Source: Scolanthus callimorphus
Taxonomy: Eukaryota > Cnidaria > Anthozoa > Actiniaria > Edwardsiidae
DNA: 64,000 bases
Assembly (NCBI GenBank): GCA_033964015.1
Contig: CM066925.1
Coordinates: 5,164,523 to 5,228,522, forward strand
Direction of reading: 5' to 3'
Below the pieces are notes generated by a model. It did not search any database. It worked only from the letters and a program-made list of their open reading frames with translations, and was not told where the DNA came from. The translations under genes were made by a program, and so were the position numbers. Of the stretch, positions 1 through 14,200 are shown in pieces (position 1 is the first letter of the stretch; every line of letters begins with the position of its first letter).

Positions 1-1000
1 GGGGAGGTGGATCAGCAGGCCACTTCTGGTGAAAGGGAGCCGATTTTGCAACATAAACATGCCGAAAGCAAATGTTTAAATGCCATGCATACTCCCTGGG
101 CAAAGTTGCCGTTAATTCCTAAATTTCGCGTGCTGGTAAATATTGCATACAGCGAGAATAGTGAACAAATAATTGATGAACATCCGCCGGCCGAGCACAA
201 GTTTGAAAAGTACCTTTTAAATTAAAGGTGATATATATTTCAAATTAAACGGCATAAAATCAGGCCCAGTACAATCTTTATGTCCTTATACAGCCTACAC
301 TTTCTGGAATTATCAGGACACGGAACTTTCTAGCAGTGAAGCCACGGCCTTGCCCGCTTTTACTGTATTTCATCCTCGCAGGCTTTTGCCGCTTAGACGG
401 TATGAGGGTATCTTTAATTTGATTGGTCTAATATCGATTGAAGTACGTAGAGTATTGGCATATATCATATGGAGCTAGCCTCGCCCCCAGGCTACTCGGC
501 GGGCCTGTCACACTTTGCCCCATTCACACAACATAGTAATGTTGACTCTCATAAACACGCTATAAAAAGTAAGTTGCTCATTAAGCGCAATTTATTTCGA
601 TAGGGCGATACAAAATCTAGGACGCGTCACTTTTAAATGTAGCAGATGCTTGTCTTACAGATCAAAACTTTTGTTATGTCTTAACACGTGATTTTGAAAT
701 GTTCATTTTTCTCTAAGATACTCTTCAAGGGTCAAAGTGCTTCAAAGAGAGAAGTAAGCATTGCTATCACCAACATCACAATATCAACAAAGAAATGCCA
801 AGTTCATCCGGAGTTCGCAAGTCCAGGTACATACATACATACAACTATATTTTATCACCCTAGCCATAACAATTATTTTTTCCAAAAAAAAAAAAATTAT
901 TTCCATATGGGGCGTGATTAATCTGTGTATATACAAATATCATAAGGTCATTAGCATGTCTCCAGGAAAGGCAATGGCGCAATATGGCGTTTAAAATTAC
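1..1000. other. Upstream intronic or intergenic sequence, nothing recognised
   Basis: Short overlapping frames on both strands at 7-225 show no family resemblance. No promoter, RNA gene or exon could be supported. An A-run lies near 884-895. Confidence 0.4.
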
Positions 1001-1004
1001 TTAT

Positions 1005-1690
1005 AGGCTCAGCCATTTTCGCGTCGAAAGGGATGCTGTTCCAAAGCATAATGCACCATTATATTTAAAGCTTCTTTTAAGAAAGTTCGTTTTTGGCTTT
1101 GGAAGTGCTAGGTCTGACTCGATATTACGGAAGTTGTACGGCAGATTTTGATCCTTAATTTTTGTAAAGCTTGTTCTCAAGTTAGGCGCTGAGTGCTCAT
1201 TTAGGATTTTATACATCAAGACACTTTTAGACTTCGCGCGCCGAACATGGAGAGGTTCCCCACTTTAGCTTTTCAAGGATATCCGCCGACCTCACGTCAT
1301 ACTTTGCTTCCGTTATCTCTCGCGACGCACGATTTAGGAGTCTCTGTAGGGCGGTCCCTCAATGTCTTACCACAGGTATCCCATAGGGACGAGCAATAAT
1401 CGAAGTATGGTTGAATGAGGGACTTGTAAAGTGCCTCGCGAGAAGATAACGGAACGAAGGGTCGTATGCGCCAATGCAGCAACATATCTTTTTACACAAT
1501 TTTTCAATGTGATTTTTAAAGTTTAGTTTACTATAAATGTCAACGCCCAGACATGTATGGGACTCAGCTAGCTTTATTTCTTTATTGGCCATTTTTGACT
1601 GAGCCTGGGAATATTGCAAAATTGGCGCATAGGCGTTGACTAGATCCTACAAACATTATCTTGGATTTCGATTTATGGGACTGAAGTGTG
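1005..1690 (-). pseudogene. Degraded LINE reverse-transcriptase 3' end
   Basis: Minus-strand fragments in changing frames carry the C-terminal part of a jockey/CR1-type ORF2: CLGVDIYSKLNFKNHIEKLC, then ALYKSLIQPYFDYCSSLWDT, then MYKILNEHSAPNLRTSFTK with YNFRNIESDLALPKPKTNFL. Frames are broken several times and no catalytic YADD block remains. Confidence 0.75.
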
Positions 1691-1694
1691 CTAG

Positions 1695-1957
1695 GTAAGA
1701 GTGGGAAGCACGGGTAGTGTAGCGTAACGGCGCAGGCCTCTCGCCAGGTTCGAGTCCTGGCTTGGGAGTTTGAGATTTTCTCAGACCTGGCTGTTCATGG
1801 TGGCTTGAACGTATTCGTCATTTATACTGTATGTCACGTTTTTCTGATGAGGCAACAATATGTCTTGTCACTCATTCCAGGTCGATGGCTACCAGCAGTG
1901 AATGCATGACATTGACAATGACATATAAGGCCCAAACCAACCCAACCAACCATTGGT
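1695..1957 (+). mobile_element. tRNA-derived SINE
   Basis: The head holds a B-box-like GGTTCGAGTCC (about 1748) and an A-box-like GTAGTGTAGCGTAACGGC, spaced as in a tRNA promoter. A unique body follows, then a 3' tail of CCAAACCAACCCAACCAACC. No convincing cloverleaf closes, so it is a SINE rather than a tRNA gene. Confidence 0.6.
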
Positions 1958-1977
1958 TGTAAGATGCGTTACACTGT

Positions 1978-2245
1978 TATGCTACGGCTAAACTAGGACA
2001 CATGTAGCGCGCAACATTTGTGTCCTCCATGTTTCCCCGATTGGCTAATTAAACTAGGAAACATCACACGCGTGTCTCGGACACAGGAAATGTTTCTTGT
2101 CTTGCGAAGATTTCTTTGGGTCCCAACTACAAATTTTTGTTGCACGCAACAATGTTTCTCGCGTGGCTAAACTGGGAAACATGAAGGAAACATGCCTCCG
2201 GCTACAATGTTGGCTACATGTGTCCTAGTTTAGCCAGGGCGTTAC
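1978..2245. mobile_element. Hairpin MITE
   Basis: Terminal inverted repeats GGCTAAACTAGGACACATGT (near 1987) and ACATGTGTCCTAGTTTAGCC (near 2217). Sub-repeats of AAACTRGGAAACAT lie between them. No coding capacity. Confidence 0.75.
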
Positions 2246-2303
2246 GTTGCTGTCCGCATCTTAGGTGATCAGGCAAATCACAAACTCCGCTGTACTACTT
2301 ATC

Positions 2304-2852
2304 GTTATTATTATTCAGCCATGCCACTATCTCGATTCTGATTGGCGAAGAGTACACAGCGAAAGCATGTTGGCGCGCAGTTCGTGACGTCTCCAGACAT
2401 TAGGATTGATGCACTCTAATGACGTCATAACGCAAGCCAATAGGTTCGGCCGCCATCTTGGTTTTCATTTTGGAAGCGAACGCCAATTTAGCCAATATTG
2501 TCGTTGAATCTGCTATGCTTTTTGCCGAGAGATCATTGCTCAGGATATCTAAACATCAACAATGGCTATTTGAATTGAATACGAAGAGGAAAATACTAAT
2601 GGACGTAAGCTGAAGTTGAAAAAACCGTTTTGCCTTGCAAGGCCTCATCGTCGACTTCGTTTAGCTAGGTAAGAATTCCTTGTTGCTGAATAATAAAACA
2701 ATTATTGAATTCGGTTGTCGCATGATAGTGAAATTTGTCAACGCCTCGAGTTAGTGTTATCTGCCTCATAACGCAAACCTCGGCGTTGCCAAATCTCACT
2801 ATCATGCTCAACCTCATCCAATAAGTGTTAATTATCATGTGTGAAGCCAATC
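2304..2852 (+). repeat. Dispersed repeat, copy A (second copy at 8068-8612)
   Basis: Starts TTATTATTCAGCCATGCCAC and ends CCTCATCCAATAAGTGTTAA; about 540 bp, with the same order of segments as copy B. It contains an internal inverted repeat around TGATAGTGAAATTTG and CAAATCTCACTATCA. Probably a non-autonomous DNA transposon. Confidence 0.8.
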
Positions 2853-3160
2853 ATTGGTAACAAATCAAACAAACATTTGTTGCTGCACTGCTTAGGGAGC
2901 TACAAGTCACACGACTACGAATTGCCTCGCAACTCATGAATAACAAAATCAGCGACACAGGCCATGGAGAGAAATGGGAGTTTTGACTTTTCCCACGCTC
3001 CGATTTTTGCAGATTTTTCTTTTATAGTTTCCAGGATGTGAGTGTAAAGTTTGATTAACATTATAAAGCTAGAAGACGTCTGTTGCAATTAAAACCGTCA
3101 GCGCTGTGTATCAAACTAATTACATATAATAGAATACCTCAAACAATTATATCTTTAAAG

Positions 3161-3379
3161 ATTTCAAGTGCACCGAATTTTCGTGTGAAAACGGCGAATG
3201 CATTGATATGAGTAGACACTGTAACGGGGACAGCGACTGCACCGATGCTTCGGACGAAAGTAACTGCGTCTGCCGTAGAGACAAATTTCAGTGTCCCAAG
3301 AGCAAGTCGTGCGTTGGAGTAGCAGATCTTTGTAACGGAAAGAGGGACTGTGATGATAACGCAGATGAAAATAATTGTG
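3161..3379 (+). CDS. Exon: two LDL-receptor class A repeats
   Basis: Acceptor TTTAAAG before 3161 and donor GTAGGT at 3380. The translation has two six-cysteine LDLa modules, each ending in the acidic calcium-binding signature (CNGDSDCTDASDESNC and CNGKRDCDDNADENNC). These calcium-dependent modules bind protein ligands; in relaxin receptors an LDLa module is needed for signalling. Phase 1 at both ends, the usual phase for shuffled extracellular modules. Confidence 0.92.
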
Positions 3380-6300
3380 GTAGGTTTGGGGGATTTCAAC
3401 ATTGATAGAAGAGGGAACACAATACTCTAGCGGATCTGTGCTTTGTTTCTCTAACTGGCAATTATGCGGAAAAGTTTATTTGCTTGATTCATGAATAGGA
3501 ACGAGCTTGCTTGAATGATCATTATGTGTATGATTTTTTTATGAGCAGCAGGAGACATTCATTCCATCGTGCAACGCGTATCATGGATGCTAACTATTAT
3601 AAAAGGCGTGGTTATTACGTTGCTATATAGCAACATCGATAACAACGACATCCACATCACAATAAACCCTCCAGGCTAAACACGTGAAAGCTCAATCCGA
3701 TACAAGTGTGGGTACTTGAGCAGCAGGCATACAAAGTTTGGTCAGGAAAATGCTTATCTATTTCTTGATATTTGGGAGGTGGACGTAAGAGGTACCATTC
3801 CCCATGTGATTTAGAAACGAACAAAGCGCCAACAGGCCGATGTGCATACGTAATTTCCCCGTCACGATGCATATCAATCAATCAATCAATCAATGTTAGT
3901 TTATTAACCCTTGCAGTTTAAACTGAATTACAGGGAAGTCTATATTTTTAGGGTATATTTTTTTATATTATATTTAACAGTTAGATTACGAGCTCGAGAT
4001 TTATGAGATAGAAATCGAGAGCGAGTAATCTAATTGTTTTAGTAAAATCACACTCACACGCTACCTTTGAATAATGAAACTTTTTATCTATTTATATCTT
4101 TTTAGAAATGTTTGTTTTTCTTCAAAACGCCGGCCTTTTCAAAACGCACTATCTATGACTCAATGGACAATGATTTTTGAGCCAATCAGAATGCAGGATT
4201 CGTGTGTTGAGTGTAATTTGTAATGTAACATATATTCTGTTTTTGAAATCAATAATGACTTTGATATTTCTGGTATTCAATTTTCTCTTTTAGATACAGA
4301 ATGCCCTGTTGCTTATGCATGTGCTGACGGCCAATGTATCAACTACTCAGACACATGTAACAACAGAAGCTCTTGCCGTGGCAATACTAACAATCCTGCA
4401 TTATGCGGTAACCATTGTTTATATATATTCGGGCAATTTTGTTCGACTCGGCAAATCAGGCGAGCTTGGTCGAACCATATAGCTTTTTATTTTGACGAGA
4501 CACTATCGAGCCAAAATTCTCACGGCAAGACTAAACGAACCCTGATTTTTTTTTTTTTTTGCAGAATGGTTTTTTTGCAGAATGGAGGCATTCCCGTTTA
4601 GCCTTACGGGCCTAACGCATGCCACATGCTGGTCAATAAAACAGATAATTTTCAGTCCTCAGTCTGGAATTTTTCAGTACTGCTCTTGTGTTTTCCTTTT
4701 TAAATACCATTTGTTTTTGGTACGTGAGTCATGCCTACTTGTGAAGGAAAGTCTACATGGGATCATAGAAAGTCTCTACCTCTTTAAAAGGCTCATTTAC
4801 CACCATACCTAAACAGTTGTGTGGATACATTCGGTAGATATACACCGTATGTTGGTTCCCCATGTGTTACTTCGGCTTGTTAAACCACTTAACAAAATGG
4901 CGCGCATTCATTCGATTATATTTCAGATGAAAAATACCTAATCGGCCTCGGGTCTGGTCTAAAACACATTTTTTAAAGGGAGCCTGCCACGCAACTGCGC
5001 AGCTGGTCTGCGCACCTCAAAACAAATAAGTATCGTCCCGTTACGATGGCCAGAGATCAAGGGTGAAAACCTCGAAGACAATCGTTTTTTAATCTCGCCA
5101 TTTCTCGATCCATCTTACCATTCTTTTTAACTTCACATAATCTTAAATAGGTATCTGATAGGATGATAATTAGTTTTGCGGATGAGTAAGAATGTGACAG
5201 GTTCCCTTTAAATTGTGTCCTCTCTAATAGTGATGCAACGTATTTTATGTTTCATTAGAAATTTAGGCAGGTCATTTTAGGCAGGTCATTTTTGACAAGT
5301 GAAAAACTGAAAACCAGTAATAACATTGGAATGTGTTTTGATTTTTTTCCTCAGGCTTTGGAAGCTGTAGTCTAGACAGAATCCATTCATGCAAAGATAA
5401 TAACACTGAATGGGGAGCGCGTGAGGCAATTTCAGGTAAAGGTCTGCAAAGCTCTTGGGGATTTCATGTAGATAAACAAGTTGTGACGCGAATGGAATCG
5501 GAAAAAGAGGAATAAAATGACTGCATTTTCAAAAGAGGGCTCGTCACAGTAGTCCCGACTCGACAACAAGCACTGTTGTCTACTCTGGGACATTATCTCG
5601 CCGCGAGTTTATGCGAGATAAGGGGAAAATGGTCTAATTGAAAGCCGAGATAAGGGGAAAATGGCCCAATTGAAAGGCGAGATAAGGGGAAAATGGTCTA
5701 ATTGAAAGCCGAGATAAGGGAAAAATGGTCCAATTGAAAGGCGAGATAAGGGGAAAATGGTCTAATTGAAAGCCGAGATAAAGGAAAAATGGTCCAATTG
5801 AAAGGCGAGATAAGGGAAAAATGACCCAATTGAAAGGCGAGATAAGGGGAAAATGGCCCAATTGAAAGGCGAGATAATGGGAAAATGGTCTAATTGAAAG
5901 CCGAGATTAGGGAAAAATGGTCCAATTGAAAGGCGAGATAAGGGGAAAATGGTCTAATTGAAAGCCGAGATAAGGGAAAAATGGTCCAATTGAAAGGCGA
6001 GATAAGGGAAAAATGGCCCAATTGAAGGCGAGATAAGGGGAAAATGGTCCAATTGAAAGGCGAGATAAGGGAAAAATGGTCCAATTTACAGAAAGGCGAG
6101 ATAAGGGGAAAATGATCCAATTGAAAGGCGAGATAATGTCCCAAAGTATGCCTCATTGACGAAACCACTTCAGAAAATAACTACGAAACAGGTAATTTAC
6201 GTGTTTTCCTCCAGTAATTAAGAGATGGCGCTGCACATTTGACTCTGGGTTCTGTGGATTTACTCATGACGAAAATGCAACCTTCCACTGGACCCGTATT

Positions 6301-9300
6301 TCTGGCCCTAGCCCCTCTGCTTCTACTGGGCCGTCTTTCGATCACACTGGTTCTAATGGTAAGTTTTTGTAAGATCACTAACACTCTCTGATGTGACACT
6401 TTATTTCTAAATTCCACAGCTTTAAAATCGTTTCCACACGTCACAGTTGTTTTCATGCCACTATCATTTCTAGCAAAACAAATATACATATTTTATCCTC
6501 GGACGTACTTTGGTGATACCCGTGCAATGGTAATAGATGGGAGTGTTGAAGAAGGAGGCCCTGGTCAATGAAATAAACAAAACAAGCCTTTCGTCTTCTA
6601 TTGTTTTTCCCTATTGTAATGTGTGGATGCCATTGTCCATACTACGGACTGACTAATTCTTTTGAAGAAGTACGGAACACCTTCTGGGTACTTTCCCGTC
6701 AAAATGGCATAATTCATTTTAATTAGCATTGTGGGCTAAGGTCACGTGACCATTTAAGGTTACGGAACACCTTCGGGGTACTTTCCCGTCAAAATGGCGT
6801 AATTCATTTTAATTCGTATTGTGGGCTAACTCTGGCACGCCTTCTCGTAGCTTCATCTTCATCGGGACTTTCAATCAACCAATTATAGAACTAAATGGTT
6901 TGAGCTGCGATGTGTGAAATGCACGTTATTCGTGACAGTCTATTCTATTGCGACTAAAAATGAACTTGAAATGATGGAAGGAAATTAGTATACCTCAGTG
7001 GCTAAATCTATATATTATGCCTCTATATATGATGTCTTTCTCCTAGGTTACTACGTATATGTTGACTCCAGTCCGACCAATCGTGGAGATAAAGCCAGAC
7101 TAATAAGTGCAGGATGGTACAAAGAGCGGAGAGATGTGTGCTTACAGTTTTGGTATCACATGTATGGAAATGATATAGGAGCGTTAAACATTCTTGTGAG
7201 AAGGAATGTATCCGAGACTATCGTCTGGAGTCAAAAAGGGACACAAAAAAAGAAGTGGTTATTTGGACAAGTTACCCTTAAAGGCAACTCGCCGTATCAG
7301 GTACGCCAACATCGTCATCATGATAATGATAATTATAATGAAAGATCTATATTATTGCCAACGAGCAGCCGAGTCTGAGAGGCGAAGCTGCGAGGCGGCA
7401 GCATCATAGAGCCGTGCGAGGGAGAAGAAAAATTCTCGAATTCTGAGTGGTGTAACCACTAGCCAATCAAAGTGTACCAGGATTTTTTACCCCTGGTCAA
7501 CTTTGGAAGTGCGCCCGTGTAGCAAACGCCGTGTTAGTATATATTTCTCGCGCTGTTATTATTATACAATCATTGCTATCACACTGATTTAGCTTGTTCA
7601 TATGTTCATGGAAATGCAACCTTTTCATGTATGAAATTTAGAGATAGATATTTGTCCCTAAAGTGGCCTTTAGTCACTCTATAGTCCGCGTGATGCTAAC
7701 GCTTTGCGTTCAATCAATGAGACATGATTCACTTATAAATTGCTCGTTGGCACTTTTAGCGAGAGCTACAACTAGTCTACAAACTATATATTGTATTTAC
7801 CGGCCGGGATGTCCGTATAAGGAAAAACTGTGACCCACGGCTGGAAAATGTTGACCGAGGTCGGAGGCCACTGAGCTGTATCGTAATTCGCTCGTGTGAA
7901 CATTTACAACAATGGCCACTATCGGTAAATTCATCAACCTGATCAAATGGAAAATTTTTCACAAGAACATTTAATGTGTATAAATATAATGCATGGGCGC
8001 TTGCTGATATGACATTTATCTTCTCATGTTCAAATTTATTCAATTAAAAAAAAGATATATATATATATTTATTATTCAGCCATGCCACTATCTCGGTTCT
8101 GATTGGCTAAGAGTACGCAGCGAAACCTTGTTGGCGCGCAGTGCCTGACGTCATACTACAGACATTAGGATTGATGCACTCTAATGACGTCATAACGCAA
8201 GCCAATAGGTTTGGCCGCCATCTTGGTTTTCATTTGCGAATTGAAAGCCTGTTTTGTGAATATTCTCGTTGAATCTGTTATGATTTTTGCCAAGAGATCA
8301 TTGCTCAGGATATCTAAACATCAACTATGGCTATCTGAATTGAATACAAAAAGGAAAATACCAATGGACGTAAGATGAAGTTGAAAAACCGTGTCGCCGT
8401 GCACGGCCTCATCGTTGACTTCGTTTAGCTAGGTAAGAATTATTGGTTGCTGAATAATAAAACAATTATTGAATTCGGTTTTCGCATGATAGTGAGATTT
8501 GTCAACGCCTCGAGTTAGTGTTATCCGCCTCAGCTTCGCTTCGGCAGATAACACAAACCTCGGCGTTGCCAAATCTCACTATCATGCTCAACCTCATCCA
8601 ATAAGTGTTAAATATATGTAGTGGAGAGGAGAAGTCCAGCCAACTCATATTTCTTGACAAAATTTATTAAACGTTTCGGCCTTCGGCCTTCTTCAGTAAA
8701 AATCCTCTACAGTCTATAGTGCAGTAAAAATGCATAAGTTGCAGTGCATTTCAACAGTTTCGAACATTCCTTAAGTGATTTTTCTTTTATTTGCATAGAG
8801 CAAATAACGGGCAATCTAAGCAAAGACAAATTCGACTGTATTTTGCTAACAAGAGAGGCGTATTGGTGCGCACAACTTTCAACAATTCAGCCAAGAGGCC
8901 TAAACAAAAGGCAGGAGTTTAATTCTAAAAAGCGCATCCAATACAATTAGAGCGCCTTTTATATCGGATCAATAGCTAATTAGTATTTTTATGCATTTTT
9001 ACTGCCTGTTACGTAGTTTTTAGCCAAAATATTTTTTCTTTATTATGTAATTTTAACAATTCATTGTACACAAACTTATAAATAGATCACACTATTATTA
9101 GATTTTTACCACGCACTATAGACTGTAGAGGATTTTTACTGAAGAAGGCCGAAGGCCGAAACGTTTAATAAATTTTGTCAAGAAATATGAGTTGGCTGGA
9201 CTTCTCCTCTCCACTACATTTATAAATTCATTAGAAGTTCGCCTGTGAATCCTGGATCCTCGTATTTCTTCATTGGCAGTTGGCTGGCTTTGGACACTTA

Positions 9301-9308
9301 CACTATAA

Positions 9309-9351
<43 letters not shown>

Positions 9352-11179
9352 CGCTTTGCAAAAATTCTGTCTGAGAAGTATATAAGTATATAAGTATATC
9401 GCCGTTTGATACCTTTGCAAGTCTGATGCACTTGAATTATATTATTTCTCTGTTTAGGCTTGGTTGCTGACTGTTTTTATCTTTTTCCATGCATATAATG
9501 TGCCCGCCATGCGTTGTTTGGGAGATTCGCGAAACGCCTTCTCGGCTGGATGAATCGCCATTGCAAGAACGCGTAACTGAAACCTAGATTTTGCTGCTTT
9601 TTTTAACGAAATGTTTATTTTATTCAATCTATGGATTTAGAATTGGTTTTATTTATGTGTTCTCGGTAGTGGTGATCAACAGGTATCTCTGAGAAAGGTG
9701 AATTTGACGTGTATTTAATGACTAATTAAATATTCAAAACGGCGTCTTCTTCGCAATGCACGTTTTAGTAGAACGCGGAATTGGCGTTTTCTCTTTTCGA
9801 AATTTAACTTTTCTGCACTGAGTGTATAGAGCGGAAGTTATGGGAGTTATAAATCTCTGTCTTCGTTTTCAGTTTAGTCTGTTGTAATCGATGGAGCTAT
9901 GTACTGGCAGTGAATGAGAAGCCATTTCGCAGTAGTTCTTCCCCGGGGTTCTTCCCACTCGGCATTTGAGTAAATAACTCATTCACCGCTTACATTTTTT
10001 TCGCTCAAAGTTTTTTATTCAAAGATTTTAAATCACTTCACTCATACCAGAAGCAATCTAATTAATTTTCCAGGCCGATTTATCTCTGTGTTGGAAAAAG
10101 TACGTTTATAATCGATAAAAGATTTAAAAAAATGTATTTCTCTTTACGGTCTAATTATAAATTCAAAAAATAAAAACTTTTCCTGGATTTAAATAGAGTT
10201 CATTTCTTGGTATTTTTTTGTCATCGGAAAGTAGTCCCGATGTTTCCGAAAGTAAAAGACACTCAAAACACTCTCTATAATATTAATGAGGTGCAAAAAA
10301 CTTACTTTAGTTTTCTTATATTTATTTCTTCTATTTTTTGATCCAAGGAATATTTTTCATAATTTTGAATTTATAATTAGACTGAAAAGAGAAACAAAAT
10401 TTTCATTTTGATGTAATTTTGATTTTGATAAATTAATTAATTAGATCATTTCGGGCATGGGGTAGGAGAGTTACAAAAAATATATGTGAATGACAAACTT
10501 TGAATATTGGTTAATGCTGATGAATGATTTATTTATTCAAATGCAGAGTGGGGAATAACAACTGCGAAATGGCTTCCTTCACTGTCACCGAGACATTGAA
10601 TGTACACAGCTCTCAATCGATTAAAATAGAATAAACTGACTCCGAAAACGGAGATAGATAACTCTTATAACTTCCCCACTATACAGAGAGTGTTCGTTCT
10701 TTTCCGTGGAAAAGTTAAATTTCGAAAAGGTAAAGGCAATGTCGCGTTCTACTAAAACGTGCTTTGCGTAGAAGACGCCGTTTTGAATATTTAATTAGTC
10801 ATTAAATACACGTCAAATTCACCTTTCTCAGAGATACCTGTTGATCACCACTACCAAGAACACATAAATAAAACCAATTCTAAATCCATAGATTGAATAA
10901 AATAAACATTTCGTTAAAAACAGCAGCAAAATATAGGGTTTCAGTTACGCGTTCTTGCAATGGCGTTTCATCCAGCCGAGAAGGCGTTTCGCGAAACTTT
11001 AAAAGTCTCCCAAACAACGCATGGCGGGCACATTATATGCATGGAAAAACCTAAAAACAGTCAGCAACCAAGCCTAAACAGAGAAATAATATAATTCAAG
11101 TGCATCGGACTTGCAAAGGTATCAAATGGCGATATACTTATATACTTATATACTTCTCAGACAGAATTTTTGCAAACCG

Positions 11180-11226
<47 letters not shown>

Positions 11227-14200
11227 TCACAAGCAAGCTGAAACCAGCCAGAGAAGGAAATATAAACAAACACAAAGAATATAAAGAAAATGCTGCCCCG
11301 AGTATATACAACTATACTCACATTCTAATAATTAGCTAGATTGTAAGCAAAACTGAAACGGTTAAAAAATATGTCGAAAGTATTTTGTACAACAAGATAT
11401 TGACTGGAAGGGATGGACGTGTTTGCTATATTTTCAGCTCGTAATAGAGGCAGTAAGCAGAGGCGGACATGAAGGAGATATTGGTGTAGATGACGTGACA
11501 CTTTTGAAAGATTCATGCGAAACGGTAAAAATACAAGGTAAGCAATTCACTATTGACAACACCCAATTTCTTCTTTTGTGTGCTTTTGGAAGGCTTCTCC
11601 TGCAAATAAAATTTGTTTTTAATCAATTATTGGATGAGGTTTTTGTGATATTGTTTTATTATACATTAATTCAGTAAAATTCGCAATGAAAAAGATTTAT
11701 TTCTCTCTCAAGCAATTATTTTGGCTCATTAACTTTTCTCAATAATAATCTGTGCTGGCTCTTGCTGTCTTCTTCATGTTTTTCGAATCTTTGTTTTCTA
11801 GTAATTGAGCAATTTGAAGCTGCGAAGCGAGAAGCCATCTTTGCTTTCTGCAAAAAAGCTGGCACTTTTCAAAAGGCCCATAAAAATTAAATTGTACATG
11901 CTCTGATCTTTAACATGATATCTAAGCAAGCTTTGCAGAGTTAAATACGACGCGACGCCATCATTTTACGTGATTAGCTCTTTAAAGCGCTTCTGAAACG
12001 AATCATTTACTCATTCCATTTTGGTCACATCCAAACGAGCTTCTGAAAAAGAAAAACGACGTTTTCCCCAGTTTGATATCGTTGTTAGTTACAGAGATAT
12101 TAAAGTTTGAAGATTATGCAAATATGCGTACGTATATATATGTTATTTACCGGCTGGGAGGTCCGTATAGGGAAAACTGTGACCGAGGGCTGGAAAATGT
12201 TGACCGAGGTCGGAGGCCGAGGTCAACATTTTCCAGTCCGAGGTCACAGTTTTTCACTATACGGACCGACCTAAAGCCGGTAAATAACTTATTTATTTTT
12301 TTCCAACTCTAAAATTTGATTTTTTCGATGAAAACAAGCGCGCGCAAATGGTTACCGTGACCTAGGTCAGAGATAGGAAAATATTGCCCCCGCGCGCGCG
12401 CCTTGAGAACCAATCAGAATGCAGAATTCGTTACCGTGCCCTCGAGGAAAAAAATAAGACGTCATACGATTGACACAGGTAACGCTTTGGATAATAAAAT
12501 AGACATTTCTCAGCATACTTGTGGCGTAAGCTCTTGAAACTTCCAAGAATGATAGAACAATGTGCGATGCACATGATAGCTACATAATGACGTTACTATG
12601 GAAACAGAATCGGGCCCAGGCCCCAGCTCGATCATTGAAGCTAAGTCGCGATTTTCTCCGCTAATTTAGAGCTAATAAGGGACTCTGCCATAATCCTCTA
12701 CATATGCAGACATAGTAACTTTAGTTTGGCCGTCCAACATTTACGGTATCCATGGCAACGCCATTATGTAGTCTATGGTGTGTATTACACCTAGTTCTAT
12801 CATTTTGAAAAGTTTTACACTCTTATGTCAAAAGCATGCTGAGAGCTTCCTCATTTATTTTCCAAAGCTGACCTGTCTCCATCTTGTGACGTCATTAGTC
12901 TGCTAATTTGCATATTGTTTAATCCTTGATAACTCTAAAGCCGAAAACAATATCAACAAAGTGAAAAGGTGAATCTCCTTCTTTCATCAAGCCTGTTTCG
13001 ATATGACCAAAATGAAAGGGGTGAAACACTTTTAAGTAATGGTCCGTATAAGAACTACCCAAGCCAACGGCAAAGCATGCTGGAATGCAATTATTTTTTA
13101 TTGAAAATATCGGCGATTTCATTGGCTTAGACATCATCATCATCATCGTATTTGCCCTCGTGGCACGAGGTCGGCCTTGGGGTGCAGCTGCTTGGCGGAT
13201 GGAAATTGAGTGACCAACAGCTGCGTGAAGTCTTTTTTCACGGTCATTGTTCTTAGGATTTGCCCCTTGTCAATTCCAAGGACATTTTCAGTTTTCTTCC
13301 AGTTACTCCTCTTATCGAACAGAACTTGCTTCAACAACGAGTTGTTCTCCATTCTGCATATATGTGCAAGGTACTTCAAGTGTTGTGTATAGTAGAAGTC
13401 TTGGACTGGTTGAGAATTAGTGATGCTATGTAGTTTATTGTTTGTTATCTTATACGACCAGTCTAGTTCACCTTCCACAAGGGAAGCAAGGTCCGCACCT
13501 TTTTTCCGATCTTTCTTAGGCGGAACATTCTTGCGAGCATGGCCCCCAGCAATCATCTTTCTCAGGAAACCGTTCCATACCACTTCTAACTTTTGGATCT
13601 CTGCTGATGTAAGTTCCCACGCCTGGACACTATAAAGCAACCTTGAGCGGACACATGAGGTCAGAATCTTCATTCGTGTATTCAGGTAGATTTCACGATC
13701 AGTCAGGATGTGTTTTAGCTCATTCCACTTCTCAAAAGCAGAAGCAATTCTGAGGTGAAGGAAGGCTGATGTATTGCCAGTATTGGTCACCAGGTATCCG
13801 AGGTAGCGGAATTGTCTCACATTCTTCAACATAACACCATTGACAGTCACTAAACTCTTCTCCTCTTTTATGCTTTCATCGACATTAAATGCCATGGTCT
13901 CCGTTTTCTTGTATGACATGCATAGCCCATACCGTTTGAAGGTGTTGTCATAGATCTCAATGATCTTTTTGAGCTCATCGATACTTTCTGCGAAGAGCAC
14001 TACATCGTCCGCATATAAGAGTTCAGTGATTCTAATGGTACCATGTGCTTTATTGGTACGGAGTGCTCGAGGGGACACTTCATTAGGTATTGCAAACTCA
14101 ATGGGGACTCCGGTCTCAGGAAATTGGGTAAGGATTTCATGTTTAGCACATCTCATCACAAAGTCCAGGTAGATATTAAAGAGGCACGGGCTCTCGAGGG

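Noticed and set aside
1700..1775. tRNA gene
   Set aside because: Only B-box and loose A-box fit; no stable cloverleaf, and a SINE body with CCAAC tail follows.
5634..6168. Minus-strand frames over the 31-bp minisatellite
   Set aside because: Pure consequence of the repeat; no start context and no homology.
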